Shown here: positions 33,036-45,833 of the stretch, piece after piece
Numbering within the stretch: the first letter of the stretch is position 1
Layout: each line of letters starts with the position of its first letter
NCBI GenBank assembly: GCA_013368445.1
Contig: JAACJO010000010.1
Coordinates: 1,550,001-1,614,000, forward strand
Direction of reading: 5' to 3'
Source of the DNA: Leucocoprinus leucothites
Taxonomy: Eukaryota > Basidiomycota > Agaricomycetes > Agaricales > Agaricaceae
Length of the DNA: 64,000 bases
The notes under the pieces: model-generated
Databases searched by the model: none
The model's input: only the letters and a program-made list of their open reading frames with translations
What the model was told of the DNA's origin: nothing
Translations under genes and position numbers: made by a program

Positions 33036-35300
33036 CTAAGAACGTCCAAGGAAAGAAATCAATGCATAGCTGGAACCCGAAATCAGTTTCGACGTTATGC
33101 TCAAACTCGAACCACTTACCTGCCGTCCACCCTCCATTTATTCCCACTTTGGGCGTCAAGTTCCTCCGATACTGCACGGTCAACTCCAACGACAACATCA
33201 GCCTTATTCGTTCGCAAGCTCAATATTGGGAAAGCTCCCGCCAGATCTCTCAAAGCCTCTGCGAATGGTGTCCAGGCAGGCCACTTGATATCACCAGTCA
33301 GCCTGGAGACGGTATAAGCATCATGGGGTAGTGTTTACAACGGAGTTTTCGCGGACTTACTTGCGGTAGCTGTAAGAAGCACAAGTGTCAAAGCAACCAA
33401 CACTCTCTCAACGCAAAACACTCACTTTAGATCACCCTGAGGAAAGAACGTGGCTCAAGTGTCTAGGTTAGTCGAAATGAAGAAGAAAATATGACACTCA
33501 CCTTGAAGATGACGAAATCACTTTCACTCAGATATTCATATAGAGCTGGTGCATGGATTTTCATATTCCAATACGGATACGGCGAAGTCCAAAAGTCGGC
33601 CTTGCCATGGGTATCCTCTCCCAGGTGCAAGTCCTGCGATACGGAAAGTGCGAATATGCCACGGTCGACGTAATTTTTCCACCGAGTTATCATTGATACA
33701 AGATGTTGTCGGCTCTCATTAACACCCTCTGGTGTAGAATCGAAGAATTTTGGATCGAGCAAAGATTCGAAGCTTTGCTTGAAGTCAGGTGGTGTGACAT
33801 CTGATACAAACCACGGTATCATCTTTGGACTTTGAACAGTTAGGGAAAATATAATCACGGGCTTCCAAGACTTACTGGAAGACAACCTTTTCAACGTGAG
33901 AGGTATACGTGACTAGAAAGTCGGCAAACACGAGATCCGTGAATAACTGATTGAAATTGCTCAGCAAGGGATATAAGTTTCGAAATCGGCTGATCACTCA
34001 CCTCAAATCCGGCTTCGTGATTGAACAAATGAGATCAGTCCGAATGTCCTCCAACCGTGCACGAAACTCACAGTTATCAAGCACAATATCGACGCGAGCA
34101 TTCTTCAAAGACTTGAAATGCTCCCAGGCTGCATCTTGATCATCCTTGAGAATAAGTTCATGTCTGGCTGCCTGTGCTTCCTTCCCAACAGTTTGCAGTC
34201 TCGAAATATCGGCCTCTGTCATGTGAGTGAGGAGAGAAAGGTCCTAGATGTCAACTGACGGTGAGCTCTTCAGTTACGATAATCGGAGAATAAACTCGGT
34301 ACAGTAGCATTTCCCCTTCGGTGCTCATCGTGAGTTTTCTTGTAGCATTTGAATAGCAGGGCACGTTACCAAAGGCTCATTTGAATCATCTGTCTGAAAA
34401 ATATCTCGAGCTTCTCGTCGTTGGACCTGAGGGTGTCTTTCTCACTCTCCAATTCGTACATGCTTGTTGCAAGTTCTTGCAGGTGGGAACGATGGGTAAT
34501 ATTATTCGCAGCCCAGGGTGTTATGACTCACGAAGGAGAGAATTGAACGAGTGTTTGAAGGTCTTGTTTTTCTGAGTGAGGAAAGGATCGAAATCTTTCC
34601 AATGTTGAGTCGGTGCAAGATAAGACCGCAACAACCGATATCTTGACATACTAGATCAGCCGACTCGACTAATGCCTGAGTTCGAATACTTATACAGGTA
34701 ACATCTAGAGAACCAGAATCAACAGTCCATCGCGATCCTATATGAAGCCAAGATCTCACTCTGCGAATAGCCAAGGTGCGGTGAACCATGTATTCTTCTC
34801 TTCTAATGCCAAAGCCTCCAGCTCCATGTTATAGATGTCGGAAGCAGGTTCACCGTCATTCGGTATTGGACTTTCTCGACATCAACTTCCGCCATCATTG
34901 CATGCCGAAGAGATGGAATTCAGTACTGACCTGAGTGTTCTGTCACGCGCCATCTCGTATTTAAGCTTGCTAATCTCATTGACGATCGCCAGTGCCTCTT
35001 TAATCTTCGCATCGAGTACGTCCTTGGGGCCCGCACCATTCTTGATATCCACCGAGATATTGTGGCACTGCTGATGAAGCTCGTCGATCACACTTGTGAT
35101 AATTGTTGGCCATCTCCTGAGCACGGTCTCGTATCTGTACAAAACGGTATCAGAGAAACCGATTATAACAATATTCCCGAGCACATACGAAAATCTATAT
35201 AGGGTCAAGTCAATGAGGTTGAATACCTGCCATTCCGAGAGCTATCGTACCCGCTTTTATCCGTGGGATCATAGGGAGGATAAGGCAGCCGAGCGGTCAT
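33036..35300 (-). CDS. ARMT1-like damage-control phosphatase (DUF89)
   Basis: A heavily split gene (12 or more exons) read from ATG 35300 (MTARLPYPPYDPTDKSGY) to TAG 33036. Joined exons give [87 protein letters not shown] and the C-terminal YALISF. These are family III DUF89 (ARMT1/Hrt2 type) motifs: the Asp-Asn of VLDNSGFE, the Asp of TDLVFAD and GDLNYRK form the metal and phosphate site. The family hydrolyses reactive sugar phosphates such as fructose-1-phosphate, limiting protein glycation. Two exons are tiny: 34002-34012 (11 nt) and 33361-33369 (9 nt); both encode part of a catalytic motif, which supports them. Confidence 0.88.
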
Positions 35301-35475
35301 TGCAAATGCTTGGTGGTCAAGTGGATAGTGGTTCCGATTTTGCCTCGAGGCGTCCAAACTTCGGATGTATTTACATAAGCGCTATTTATACAGAAAGATA
35401 TGATGTCCCTTGGCAAGATAGGGGCATGGCAGCTAGCCGTCAAGAATTGGGTATATGGTCGATCAGATGATTTAA

Positions 35476-35918
35476 CTATTTGGCTTGTTCCTTCTGCTTC
35501 TCGAGATATTCCTCATACTGTTTCGGGGTGAATGTTTTCTAATGCAGGAAGAGTTTTTCGTTCATACTCAGACAAATGTACCTGAATCTTACCTGAGAGA
35601 ACGCATGCATTTGAGCAATCTCCTCCTTCAAAGCCTCATTGACTGCCAGGAGGTTCATTGGTTGAGTGTAAATAATAATCATTTATTATATTTCAACTCA
35701 CTTTGTCGATGTCTCTGAAGGGTAGATTTTCCCTCGAAATCCTGGAAGAAGTGAGATAACTGAAGTCTGAAGTCAGCTCAAACAGCAGGATCACTCACGT
35801 CGCTGACCAGGAGGATCGAATAGCTCTCGCCGCACCCACTGGATATATCCTCGACCTCCAAATGGTGGACAATAAACTTGGAGTGGATAGCTTTCTCTAG
35901 CTTTGCAATGGAGATCAT
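35476..35918 (-). CDS. BolA-family protein (Fra2/BOLA2-like)
   Basis: Four exons from ATG 35918 to TAG 35476 give about 95 residues: a start KLEKAIHSKFIVHHLEVED, then ISSGCGESYSILLVSD, FEGKSTLQRHRQ, INEALKEEIAQMHAFSQKTF and a Lys/Glu-rich tail. This is the class II KH-like BolA fold. The Cys in SSGCGESY and the His of MHAF are the positions that coordinate a shared 2Fe-2S cluster with monothiol glutaredoxins in BOLA2/Fra2. The cytosolic role in iron sensing or cluster transfer is family knowledge. It lies 176 bp from the start of the DUF89 gene on the same strand and is divergent from the amidohydrolase. An in-frame upstream extension is open but adds a hydrophobic stretch foreign to the family. 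Confidence 0.87.
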
Positions 35919-36221
35919 AGTAGCCTGAAGCACAGAGGAGAGTATTTGATCTGATAAGATAAATGAACAGTGTGACAAATACGGGCAAATAATAAGACAC
36001 AGAAGCCTCCCCAAATTCTCTTGCAGCATGTTATCAGTGAGGAAGACTGACTAACCTAGCTTCGGAATTGGTTCTAAAAACATCATCCCGAGTGTTCTTT
36101 GTATCAACTCGGAGACTATCATTACTAACATGCAGTGTGACGACGAACAAATATTACTTCTTATAGTCTTGCGGAGGTAACGGGCTTATTTGGATCTACT
36201 TCTGGCTTCAGCCACTCATCC

Positions 36222-37704
36222 ATGGCAGAACAGATTCCCTCCGATAAGTTCCCCGCCCTCCGAAAGACTGCTTTAACTTTCCCTGCTATTGACAACCACG
36301 CACACCCGATCCTTCGGAAGGACAGCCGTAACTCCTTTCCCTTTGAAGGTGTCATTTCCGAGGCAAATGGAGTGGCGCTTACCAGGGACGCCCCTCATAC
36401 GTTGGCTTGTTTTCGGGCCACTCGCCAGCTCGCTGGACTTTTAGGCTTACCAGAATCAGCGTCTTGGGAAGAGGTCAAAGCGGCAAGGCAAGACTACGAT
36501 TACGAAATACTCTGCAACGATTCGTTCAAGGATTCGGTTATAGAAACCATCCTGATCGATGATGACCTGGGAGACCCTAATATCGTCAATGATATTCCCT
36601 GGCATAACCAGTTTACTAGAAGCAAATGTAAACGTCTTGTACGAGTCGAAATAGCGGCCGAGGTACGCCGTTTAAACCCCATCGTTGTAGGTCTCGTGTT
36701 AATCTCAGCTGATCAGCAAATACTACGAGAACTTCTCGAACCACATCTTATGACAGATACATTGAACGTTGTTCCGATCCTCAGCGCATTCACTGCCGCG
36801 ATCCGGAAGGCTCTGATTGCTCACGCTGAGAACCCAGATGTTGCAGGTTTCAAATCAATTGTTTGCTATCGCACCGGTCTCGATGTTAGCATGTACTCCT
36901 CTCAAGCGGGTCTCAAATTCTCGCTCTTGGATGTTTTCAAGATGTTACAAGCAGAGAACAAGGTCCGGTTAGCTCACAAGGATCTGAATGATCTTGTCGT
37001 CAGAATCACGCTTGAAGTTGCTGGGCAGTATCAGAAGCCGGGTCAGTAACCATATTCGACTATCAATGCAGGCTCACTAAACGCCCATCCAGTTCAATTT
37101 CACACTGGCCTTGGCGACAACGATATTAATCTTCTCTTCTCATCGCCGATCCGGCTTCAGCCAGTCATTCGAAGCTATCCTCAAACTACTTTCGTTCTCC
37201 TGCACTCGTCTTATCCATACACGCGTGAAGCTGGATATCTCGCTGCAGTTTATGCGAACGTCTACCTTGATTTTGGAGAGGTCAATCCACAAGAGACCTT
37301 AACGTCTTTACTACGCTGACTTGAATCTGTTAGGTATTCCCTATTGTTTCTGCGGCGGGTCAAAAGTCGATTATTAGCCAGCTTCTTGAGCTGACACCGT
37401 CCAATAAGCTCCTATGGTCTAGTACGTCATCTGTATCCTGATCAAAGTCGTGTCCTAAGATCATCTGCAGCCGATGGACATTACTGGCCTGAGACATTCT
37501 ACTTGGCGACTTGCCAGTCGCGCCAGGCATTATATGAGGTACGTTAGTTCGGTTCGCGATCACAATCAATAAACTTACACCTCCCAGGTTCTGAGTGACA
37601 CAATCGAGTTGGGTAGCATGACAGAGGCTCAGGCCATTTTAACACTTGAAAACATGTTCTTTCACAGTTCTAACAGGCTCTATGGTTTGGGATTGACCAA
37701 TTGA
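36222..37704 (+). CDS. FluG-type amidohydrolase, stand-alone
   Basis: About four exons read from MAEQIPSDKF to LGLTN*. The first exon (to about 37046) carries AIDNHAHPI near residue 25, the H-x-H metal motif of amidohydrolase-related TIM barrels, and CYRTGLDV. Later exons give QFHTGLGDND, LLHSSYPYTREAGYLA, VYLDFGEVFPIVSAAGQ, LLWSTDGHYWPE and FHSSNRLYGL. These follow the N-terminal half of Aspergillus FluG closely, while the C-terminal glutamine-synthetase half of FluG is absent. The substrate of such stand-alone enzymes is unknown; hydrolysis or decarboxylation of a small ring or amide is likely from fold. An NCS1 permease starts 271 bp downstream on the same strand, which hints at a shared nitrogen-compound pathway (inference). 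Confidence 0.85.
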
Positions 37705-37975
37705 AGGGACTTTTGTGTGCGTTACTAGGGCTTTATGACTATGAACTCTTTGAGATTGTGATAAGTCTTTTGCTTTTGCACTGTGTAAGTATATACTCGA
37801 GGAATTTGTCTTATCGAAGACCAGCATAGGATTAGATCGTCAGGGTCAGGTGAAAGGCACAAAAAAAATACTTGTTATCTAAATCCGGTATTCGCGGCCA
37901 TGTGCTATGAGCTCCTCTTTTACGCTTTTTTTGCGCTAACTAGATCGGTCTATTTAAATACGCCTGTCATGCTTT

Positions 37976-40202
37976 ATGTTCATCTTCCCCACTTCCCCCG
38001 CCCATATGAAGAACCCTCTCAAACTTTCATCCTGGTCACTTGAGCCCGAAAATTCGAAATTTGGTCCCAACTCAAGATGGAGCAACCATGACATGGACCC
38101 GGTACCGCCTCACAAGAGGACATGGTCGACATTGAACTACGTCTCATACTGGATATCTGATGCGACAAACGTCCCGGGGTGGCAGCTGGCGGGATCGATG
38201 TTAGCGGTTGGATTGTCGTGGAAACAAGCGTTGCCAGCGATTGCACTTGGACATGCTATAATTGCTGTGAGTATTCCAATGCCCAAGATCTTGCTCACAC
38301 GGCATGCTCGCTTAGCATAGTGTTGACGAGTTTTGGCATTTCTAGATTGTGGTTGTCTTGAATGGAACGATTGGAGCTCGATTGCATATTGCCTTTCCCG
38401 TCATCAATCGCTCTTCTTTCGGATTTTGGTTGAGCTATTTCAGTGTCCTCAGTCGGATCATTCTTGCTATGTTTTGGTTTGGTATTCAAGTATGTGCAAG
38501 TTCCTCATAGTTCCTCTCCTAATCAATACTAAAATTACTTTTCAACCAGTCCTATACGGGTTCAGAATGCGTCTACCAGATGCTCAAAGCTATATGGCCC
38601 TCAACAGCACGTATACCGAACCATCTCCCAGCCAGTGCAAACATCACAACAGTTGGCAAGTCTACATATCCAATGGAAGTTCGTTAATCATTCCAGACCG
38701 CTGACGTTTCTCATGATAACAGGCATCATGTGCTATTTCCTCTACTGGCTTATTCAGTTCCCTGTCATGCTCGTATCTCCACAGAAGATCCGCCACCTCT
38801 TTACTTTCAAAGCTATCATTGTCCCTATAGCGTGGTTATCTATGCTCATTTGGGCGTTTGTCAAAGTTCCCGCTAGTGTTAGCTTGGCACCTAAACATTC
38901 ACAACTCAACGGTTCTGCTTTAAGTTGGGCGTGGCTTGGTGCATTAAACAGTGCCCTTGGTTTTTATGCCACGCTCTCTGTCAATATCCCTGACTTTACA
39001 GTAAGTCGAGCTCTCGCAGATATACTCTATACTTAGCATCATTCCTAGCGTTACGCGAAGAACGAACGAGCGTATGCACATATTTCAAATCACTCCAACT
39101 TTGCGACTCACATATTCAAAGTCAATATATTCAGCTAGTTATTATACCTATTGCATTCACCTTTGTGGCCTTCATAGGTTCGTCTCCTTCCCCTTGTGCA
39201 CCCATTCCACAAGCTCACCGGCAGTATGGTAGGAATCGTGGTAACTTCAGCAGGCGAAACCTTATATGGCGAAATACTATGGGATCCTCTACATCTCGTT
39301 GACAAATGGGACAACCGAGCAGCCGCATTCTTCGCCTCATTCGCATTCATGGTGGCAACTCTGGGAGCAAATATCTCTGCTAATAGCCTGAGCGCCGCCA
39401 ATGACATGACAGCTCTGCTTCCGCAGTATATCAATATTCGCCGGGGACAAGCTATTTGTGCAATAATAGGGGGTTGGGCCCTGTGCCCCTGGGAAATTCT
39501 AGCTTCTGCTCCCAAGTTTTTATCATTCATGAGCGGATATACCGTTTTCCTGGGACCAATCGCTGCAATGTGAGTACTTTAGATCGCATTTGTCAACATG
39601 TGGACTTTGATGACTATAATTCCAGCATGATAGTAGATGTGAGTAGCTGAAAGATTATCTTTCTGTTTTCCTGCCCAACCTTACCAACCTTTTTGAAGTA
39701 TTGGTTAATTCGCAAGTGTAAAGTAGATGTACCTGCCATGTATGATCCTAATGGGATTTACCGATACTGGAACGGAGTTGTGAGTCTCACCCTTCCTGCG
39801 TTCTGGTCAGACTCTTATCATGCCTTTAGAATTGGCGCGCTCTTATCACACTCATCGTATCTGTGACCCCTAATCTCCCGGGCCTCATTCACAACATCAA
39901 TCCAAACATCTTCGTTGGAAACACATCCTACATGTTTAATGTCTCTTGGATTTTCGGGGTGAGGATCAGTCGGGCTTGGTCATACCTTTTCAGCGGTCGG
40001 CTAATGTATCTTTGACTGACAGTTCTTTGTTGCGGGAAGCGTTTACTGGATTTTATCGGTCGTATTCCCTCCCAGGGAAACATTCGTCGACGAGACAACC
40101 TTCGGCGACGCCGTGTATGACGAGAGTACACATCGCTCTGTGTCGCAAGTTGAGGAGGCACTGTCCGAGAAAAGTAAAGAATCAGTGTATCCCAAAGCGT
40201 AA
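37976..40202 (+). CDS. NCS1-family nucleobase/allantoin-type permease, paralog B
   Basis: Same architecture as permease A but on the plus strand. Visible blocks are NSRWSNHDMDPVPPHKRTW, ATNVPGWQLAGSMLAVGLSW, HIAFPVINRSSFGFWLSYF, YTGSECVYQMLKAIWPST, NIPDFTRYAKNERA, ALCPWEILASAPKFLSF and CKVDVPAMYDPNGIYRYW, ending in a hydrophilic tail SEKSKESVYPKA. Conservation with paralog A runs through nearly all membrane helices, so both probably handle related substrates. The second in-frame ATG at 38006 (MKNPLKLSSWS) is an equally good start. Adjacent and co-directional with the FluG-type amidohydrolase. Exon joins near 38265, 38480, 39000 and 39570 follow clear GT..AG signals. Confidence 0.87.
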
Positions 40203-40496
40203 TACATGCAAAAAAAAGTTTATTTTCAGCCGTCAACCACCCGGATCACTATACCACAGATCTGGTGCCGTTTTTGCATAGGAACCATAACACTGGATAG
40301 GTCACTTTCCTCTTCCACACAGCCTCGCCGGGTACAGCTGGGAAGTGTGCGACTTATTGATCCCCTCTTCGGTCGAACTAACGACATGTCTACAACATAA
40401 TTAATAAAGTCCATAGTGTCCATTGGTCTTTTACATACAACTTCGATGTCCTAAATGTGATACCTCCAAAGAACATGAATATTGTGACTTTCATTT

Positions 40497-42782
40497 TCAG
40501 AACGACTCTCCTGTCTTGTGGTTGTACTTGAGAGCTGCTACTGGTACCCTAGCCGGTCTCTCAGCAAGCCCCGGGATCTCAAGCGGAGCTTCCAGCGCGT
40601 TCGCTTGTCGTCCCTCTGTTGGGCTGGTTCCCGTAGGTCCCGACCGGTTATGTGGCATTGGTTGAGCAATGTACGTCGGCACGGCTTGTTCATACTTCGT
40701 CGTAGGCGAGGTAGGATCAAAACTCGAGTGCTTGTAATCAGCAGTCTCAAGATCGAACGGTGCATTCTTCTCTTCATCGTGTCTGAATACTTCGGGGGCA
40801 AACCCGGAATTGGCGAGTGCGGCTTCTGCGGCCACTGCGATTATTGAATTAGCTGCTTGGGGTTCTTTGAACAATCTTAGCTAAATAAACTCACGATATT
40901 GTTTCAGGCCCTTTCCGAAGTTAAGTCTGCATATGATGGCGAGTGCTGTGCTTGATACTATCAGAACGAAAGAGCTGACCGAACAGCCCGCTAAGAATGG
41001 CCACTGTAGAAATGTCCTGTTTTTTTACGTGTAAAGCTTAAATGACGGAGTGCCATTAAATGACTGAACGTGCGACGCACCATCTGTAGACCAATGAATA
41101 GAACATGATAGACCACCCCAATATGATCACAAATGCCAAGAAGAAAAATACGAGAATGGCTCTTCTCATCTCGCGTTTGATGCTGTACCATCCCTATAAA
41201 AAGCACCACGATCAATACATTGTTCGGGAAAATCCCGAGGTGTCAAAATACCAGTGTGATCCAGGGAATGAGTATCTATGCAATCAAAACCCATCAACTT
41301 CTGATTTCGGTACCTGATGATAAAAAACACTCACAACCGACGTCGAAACGAATACACCCAAGTATGCAGGAGTGTGCGCTGATATTCTCTTTATCGCCGT
41401 GTTTAGAAGAACATCGATCCAGAGGCCCATAACCGTGAGTAGCATGAATACTTCGAGTTGGAGACATGAAAGGACCGCGAGGAAGAGCTGATGCTGCAGT
41501 TGAGATGACCATACTCAGCCAAAGTGTTCCGATATCGAACCTTGTTGATGCGATTGATGTGCTCAGGGGCCCCGACATATCTCAATGCCTGTGCGTTATA
41601 CATCTGGTAGAATAGTTTCAGAATCATGAGTTGCTTCATAAGTATGCAAGACTCACGCCGAGAAGACGCCACGAAAGCCAAGAGATAACAGAGAATCCGA
41701 TGACATTCAAAACCAGATCCGGGGTCTACGGCGAGTCAGCGTAGAGAAGGGATCTGTAAGACAAGAACCTACTTCATATGCCAATCGTGTTGTGAAATAA
41801 TTCGAGAAGAAATCAATATTGCATGGCGTCCCTGGGTCTGCATACAATTTCCTGAATATCACAGTGAAATTATGCGTCCGCCAAAGCGAATAGGCCGACC
41901 ACGCCGTCATCAGAGCGCGCGTCATGATAGTTGTCAATCTACATCAGCAGTCAGCGGGTTACGTCTCAATCACTCAATGGACCTGGGTTACAGATGGGCG
42001 ACGGAATCGTTTGTCACAGCCAGCACAGAAATGCCGAGGAGCCAGAACTGGAGGAGGATGAATGTTAAATCCTCACTTGAGAAGTTGCGCAGGCTGATTG
42101 AGGATAAGTCAAGGCCCTATACAACGTTGAAAAAAAAGGATACTTACTTTTGATGGGCATAAAGGAGGGTTTGTGCGCACGTCTGACCGACATCTCGACC
42201 CCTGCCTGTGCTATTGATGACGCTCACTATGTGGTCCTCACGATTGAAAGCAACTTTGTTTAGGACCTATATTAGAGTCTTAACGACAGAAAAGGCTATG
42301 GTTGATGGAATGAGCCTACGAGCGCTGGTTGAGATATCTGGATAGATCCTTAGATTAGTGGATATCTATTTCCCGATCTAACAGTTACCTACCACAGGAT
42401 CCGGACGACTTGTATCAAAAAGCACACTACAGTTGCGTTCTCGTTTTAGAGCGCCTATCGGGACGTCACTGCACAAGAGAAGGGGAATATTGTCGATGTA
42501 AAATTGTGAAGGAATTTCTGTGATATTTAGCAATGAAGCAGAGTTCACTGTATCGACGATATCGTAGAGGAGACCCTTGTATTCGGAGTCCACGGAGAAG
42601 AGGAAGGACTGGATAATGCCTTGAGCGAGGCAGAGGACAAAGCTGAAGACGACAAAAGTAGCTGTAAACTTGTTCAGAAGGATGCGGGAGTACTGATTGG
42701 ATGTCAATAGGTATAGTTCAATGACCGGGACTGCATCACACACCGCTTCTTTAGCCTTTTTCTTGAGATTGCTCAGAGCCAT
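40497..42782 (-). CDS. Multi-pass membrane protein, unrecognised family, paralog B
   Basis: Read from ATG 42782 (MALSNLKKKAKEAV) to TGA 40497 through about eight exons, several not fixed exactly. The first hydrophobic segment is ATFVVFSFVLCLAQGIIQSF, followed by a loop with CSVLFDTSRPDP that parallels the WAWDTTDPSS loop of paralog A. Further on are AWSAYSLWRTHNFTVIFRKL, PVISWLSWRLL-like membrane stretches and CRLNFGKGLKQY, then a Pro/Ala-rich hydrophilic tail ending KYNHKTGESF. The matching positions of loops, helices and the FGKGL motif make it a paralog of 29799-32266. It converges on permease B, 294 bp apart. No family name is known to me. Confidence 0.6.
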
Positions 42783-43342
42783 GATTCATCAAAGGAGGGC
42801 TAAGGACCAGCTCAGAAACGAAAACACTCGCTTCCTGGGCCCAGGGAACGAATGAAGGAGAGGACGGGCCAGCCGAGAAGGAAAGTGATACGCTGATAGA
42901 AGAAGGGAGTCAAGGAGGTTAAGGGAAACCACGGATGAGTATCAGCGTCCAGGAAGTAGGCAAACCATCAGACTATTAAGGCATTGCTGATGACCATCAG
43001 CTTTCCTTCATATACGGGACATGATGGCAACCAGTGCCTTCTTGATATGTTCAAGCCTGTTCAAGCCCGTCAGGAGTTCGTTGGGGGTTAACTTGTTCTA
43101 TTTTCTACAGCCTAGATACCGGCTTCAATCAAGCACGATTGTCGAGATGACGTGAAAAGAAGCGCTTGTCGTGGAGACCGAAAAAGTGTCAAAGGGAGAC
43201 AATGAGAACATCATACCAAAAACAAATAACGCTAAACTTACCTATCCTTACCCTGGGACAATCTGAACCCTTACCAGACCGTGGTCGTCGGCTACTCACT
43301 GTCTGCCATCTGCCAGTTGCTAAAATCTATTCCAGACCCTCT
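42783..43342. promoter_or_regulatory. Divergent promoter region
   Basis: 560 bp between membrane protein B (-) and the thioesterase (+). A polypurine stretch around 42840-42930 is the only compositional feature seen. A short repeat TTCAAGCC occurs twice near 43052. No gene found. Confidence 0.4.
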
Positions 43343-45352
43343 ATGCTTGCCACTCGAGTTTGGAAGCGCGCACCGAGGCTCTCTGCGAGAACGCTCTCAA
43401 CGACACGCCTCTGCAATAATGAGACTCCTCGCAATTCCTTGACTAGATCGGTTGAAGAGGAGAACAAGGGGTTGAACTCAATGGATCATCTCCTCAAGGT
43501 GGTCAGTGAGTCCAACAAGATACTCACATAAACTTGTCTTCATAGTAATTCCAGGGGATCACACCAACCCGGCCTACCATAGGTGCTTGCAATGACTCTT
43601 GAATCGGATTGAGTCTAACTCCAGTCCCCTAGAATCGTGCCCATAAGAACTCCAATCCTCTGGTCTGAGGCACTCCTTAATACCGCGCCACGTCAGGCGA
43701 GGGAAACGCCTTCAGTTGCCGCCCCCGAGGAACTTCTTGTTCCCCGCACCATGGGTGATTCCTACTCGGAGCTCGTGCTCCCATTCGGGTCATCAATTGA
43801 ACTCATGGAACAGTACACGAACGCGTCTGGCGGTATTCGCATGGGCAAGTTAGTAACTTCGGAACACCCATTTTACGCTTCTGATTATTACGCCGCAATG
43901 TTTACAGGCTGATGGAACACTTGGACTCGCTCGCCGGTTCCATATCATACAAGCATATACTCGGTCCAACTGTCGAGACACTCGGCCGTATTCAAGAGCG
44001 TGGATTCTACATTGTCACTGCTTCTGTTCACAGGTAATTATATTCTGTCCCAGTAATTCCCCCTCAGTCTAATGCGCTTCTAGGCTGGACGTGTTAGCGC
44101 CTCTTGATCCATCCAGAGACCTTCGAATCAGCGGGCAAGTGATATACACCGGTCGTAGCTCAATGGAGGTGGCTGTCAAGATGGAGGCAATTGGGAAAAA
44201 TCTTCCGGATGAAACCGTGCTCATAGGTATGCCATTTATTATTTTCGCAGGGTCAAAGAAAACATAACATCATCTTCCTGCTATGTCGGATCGATCAGGT
44301 CGATTTTCAATGGTCTGCCGAGACGCATATACACATAGTGCCAAAGCCGTTAATCCCTTGGTTCTCTCTACTCCGGAAGAGAAGGCACTATACTCGCTTG
44401 GTGAAGGTATGCTGCATTTTACATGTACTCCGCACCCGGTTGCAGACCTCTGTATAGACATAAAGAACCGCCGTCAGGAGCTCGCACTGCGATCACTCTC
44501 ACGAGTGCCGCCCAGTTCTTCTGAAGCAGCAGACCTTCACACTTTTTATTTACAACACGGCCAAGAAGCGCAGCCACAGGATGGGTGTGAACGTGTTTGG
44601 ATGGGTGACGCCATCACCGAAAAGACCATGCTCATGTTCCCCCAGGAGCGCAAGTGAGCGCGTCTACCTTCCTAGCGACCAACAGAACCTGATTTTTCTT
44701 CGCATTTTTTAGCGTACATCAAAAAGTTTTCGGTGGATACCTCATGCGACTGGCCTATGAAGTTGGCAATCTTTTCCCTTCATCAATGACCTTATTTCTA
44801 ACCGGTTGATTCTAGCTTGGTTTCACGAACTCGTCAATGTTTACTCGTGGACCAGTCCGGTTCCTTTCTCTGGACAGTATCTCCTTCTCCCGCCCAGTCC
44901 CTATTGGCTCCATCCTCCGCCTTAGCTCTCAAATCCTACACACGACGTCATCTTCCGAATACCAGACCCTCGTTGTGAGTCATCCTCCACAACTGCTGAC
45001 TTGATATCAACATCATTAAACCATGACTTCCGTCCCTCAATTAACACTTGTTTCCCGTAGCATGTCGGCGTCAAGGCAAACGTTGTTGACGTAACTACTG
45101 GTTCAGAGCAAACTACAAACGACTTCCGATTCACATGGGCTCAGGAACACGGCAAGGGTTCTCCAACCCCGAGACAAGTGGTTCCTCGGACTTATCAAGG
45201 TCGGTTTCTACATCTTCCATCCCCTCCCCTCGAGCCAAGCCAACAATTCTGATTTGTGCACCGCTTTCGTGTTTGCAGAGGCGATGTTGTGGCTGGAAGG
45301 CAAACGCGCACTCAAAATCGGCGCCGAAATTCGTGATCGGCGAACTCGTTGA
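43343..45352 (+). CDS. Mitochondrial acyl-CoA thioesterase, ACOT9-like
   Basis: A gene of several exons starting MLATRVWKRAPRLSARTLST, an Arg-rich amphipathic leader typical of mitochondrial import. Two hotdog domains follow. The first has MGKLMEHLDSLAGSISYKH, GFYIVTASVHRLDVLAPLDP and GQVIYTGRSSMEVAVKME. The second has GDAITEKTMLMFPQERN, VHQKVFGGYLMRLAYELAWF and PVRFLSLDSISFSRPVPIGS. The paired hotdog layout with HQKVFGGYLMR is that of ACOT9-type enzymes, which hydrolyse acyl-CoA to free acid and CoA in the matrix. The end reads EIRDRRTR with TGA at 45350. Exons between 43500 and 43640 are not fixed. Nothing nearby suggests a pathway link. Confidence 0.85.
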
Positions 45353-45833
45353 GCAGTCGACTATCTTAAACCGTCGTGTCTTCCTCGTTTTCTATTTCCA
45401 TGGGTGCCCGGAGTCTTCGGCGAGCTAGGATTAGAACAAGGGCGTATGTATTGTCTTGTGCACTATCACCGGTTGCCCTTCTCTTCAATTAGATTTTCTA
45501 TAGACCCTACTCACAGTTCGGGCCAACACTGTATTGTTGTTGGAGTTGGAATTCTAAAAATAGGGGTCTAGGATGAACCTAATTAAACTTTCCTGTCCGT
45601 CTGGGGTACTGTAGTGCAAGTCACTGGTCTGGGGAAGGCACAGACCATTGTTCCAAACGAGGCTCCCGACTCTTATGGTATTACAACAACAACAGTCGAT
45701 ACAGTATACACTACACATCACAAAAATACAATCCAAGTTCAGTGGCGTATTCCAGTCCACAAGTCCAATGTACAGAAATGAATTTATTTATGATCGTAAC
45801 TAACTCGTGAAGGATCGTAAATCTCTGCAACAA
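45353..45833. other. Convergent intergenic region
   Basis: About 480 bp between two convergent genes. It holds only 3' flanking sequence, with AT-rich tracts near 45530-45570 and 45770-45800. No gene or clear structured element seen. Confidence 0.4.

Noticed and set aside
32877..33317. Plus-strand frame of 146 codons
   Set aside because: Overlaps antisense the last exons of the ARMT1-like gene and has no recognisable sequence.
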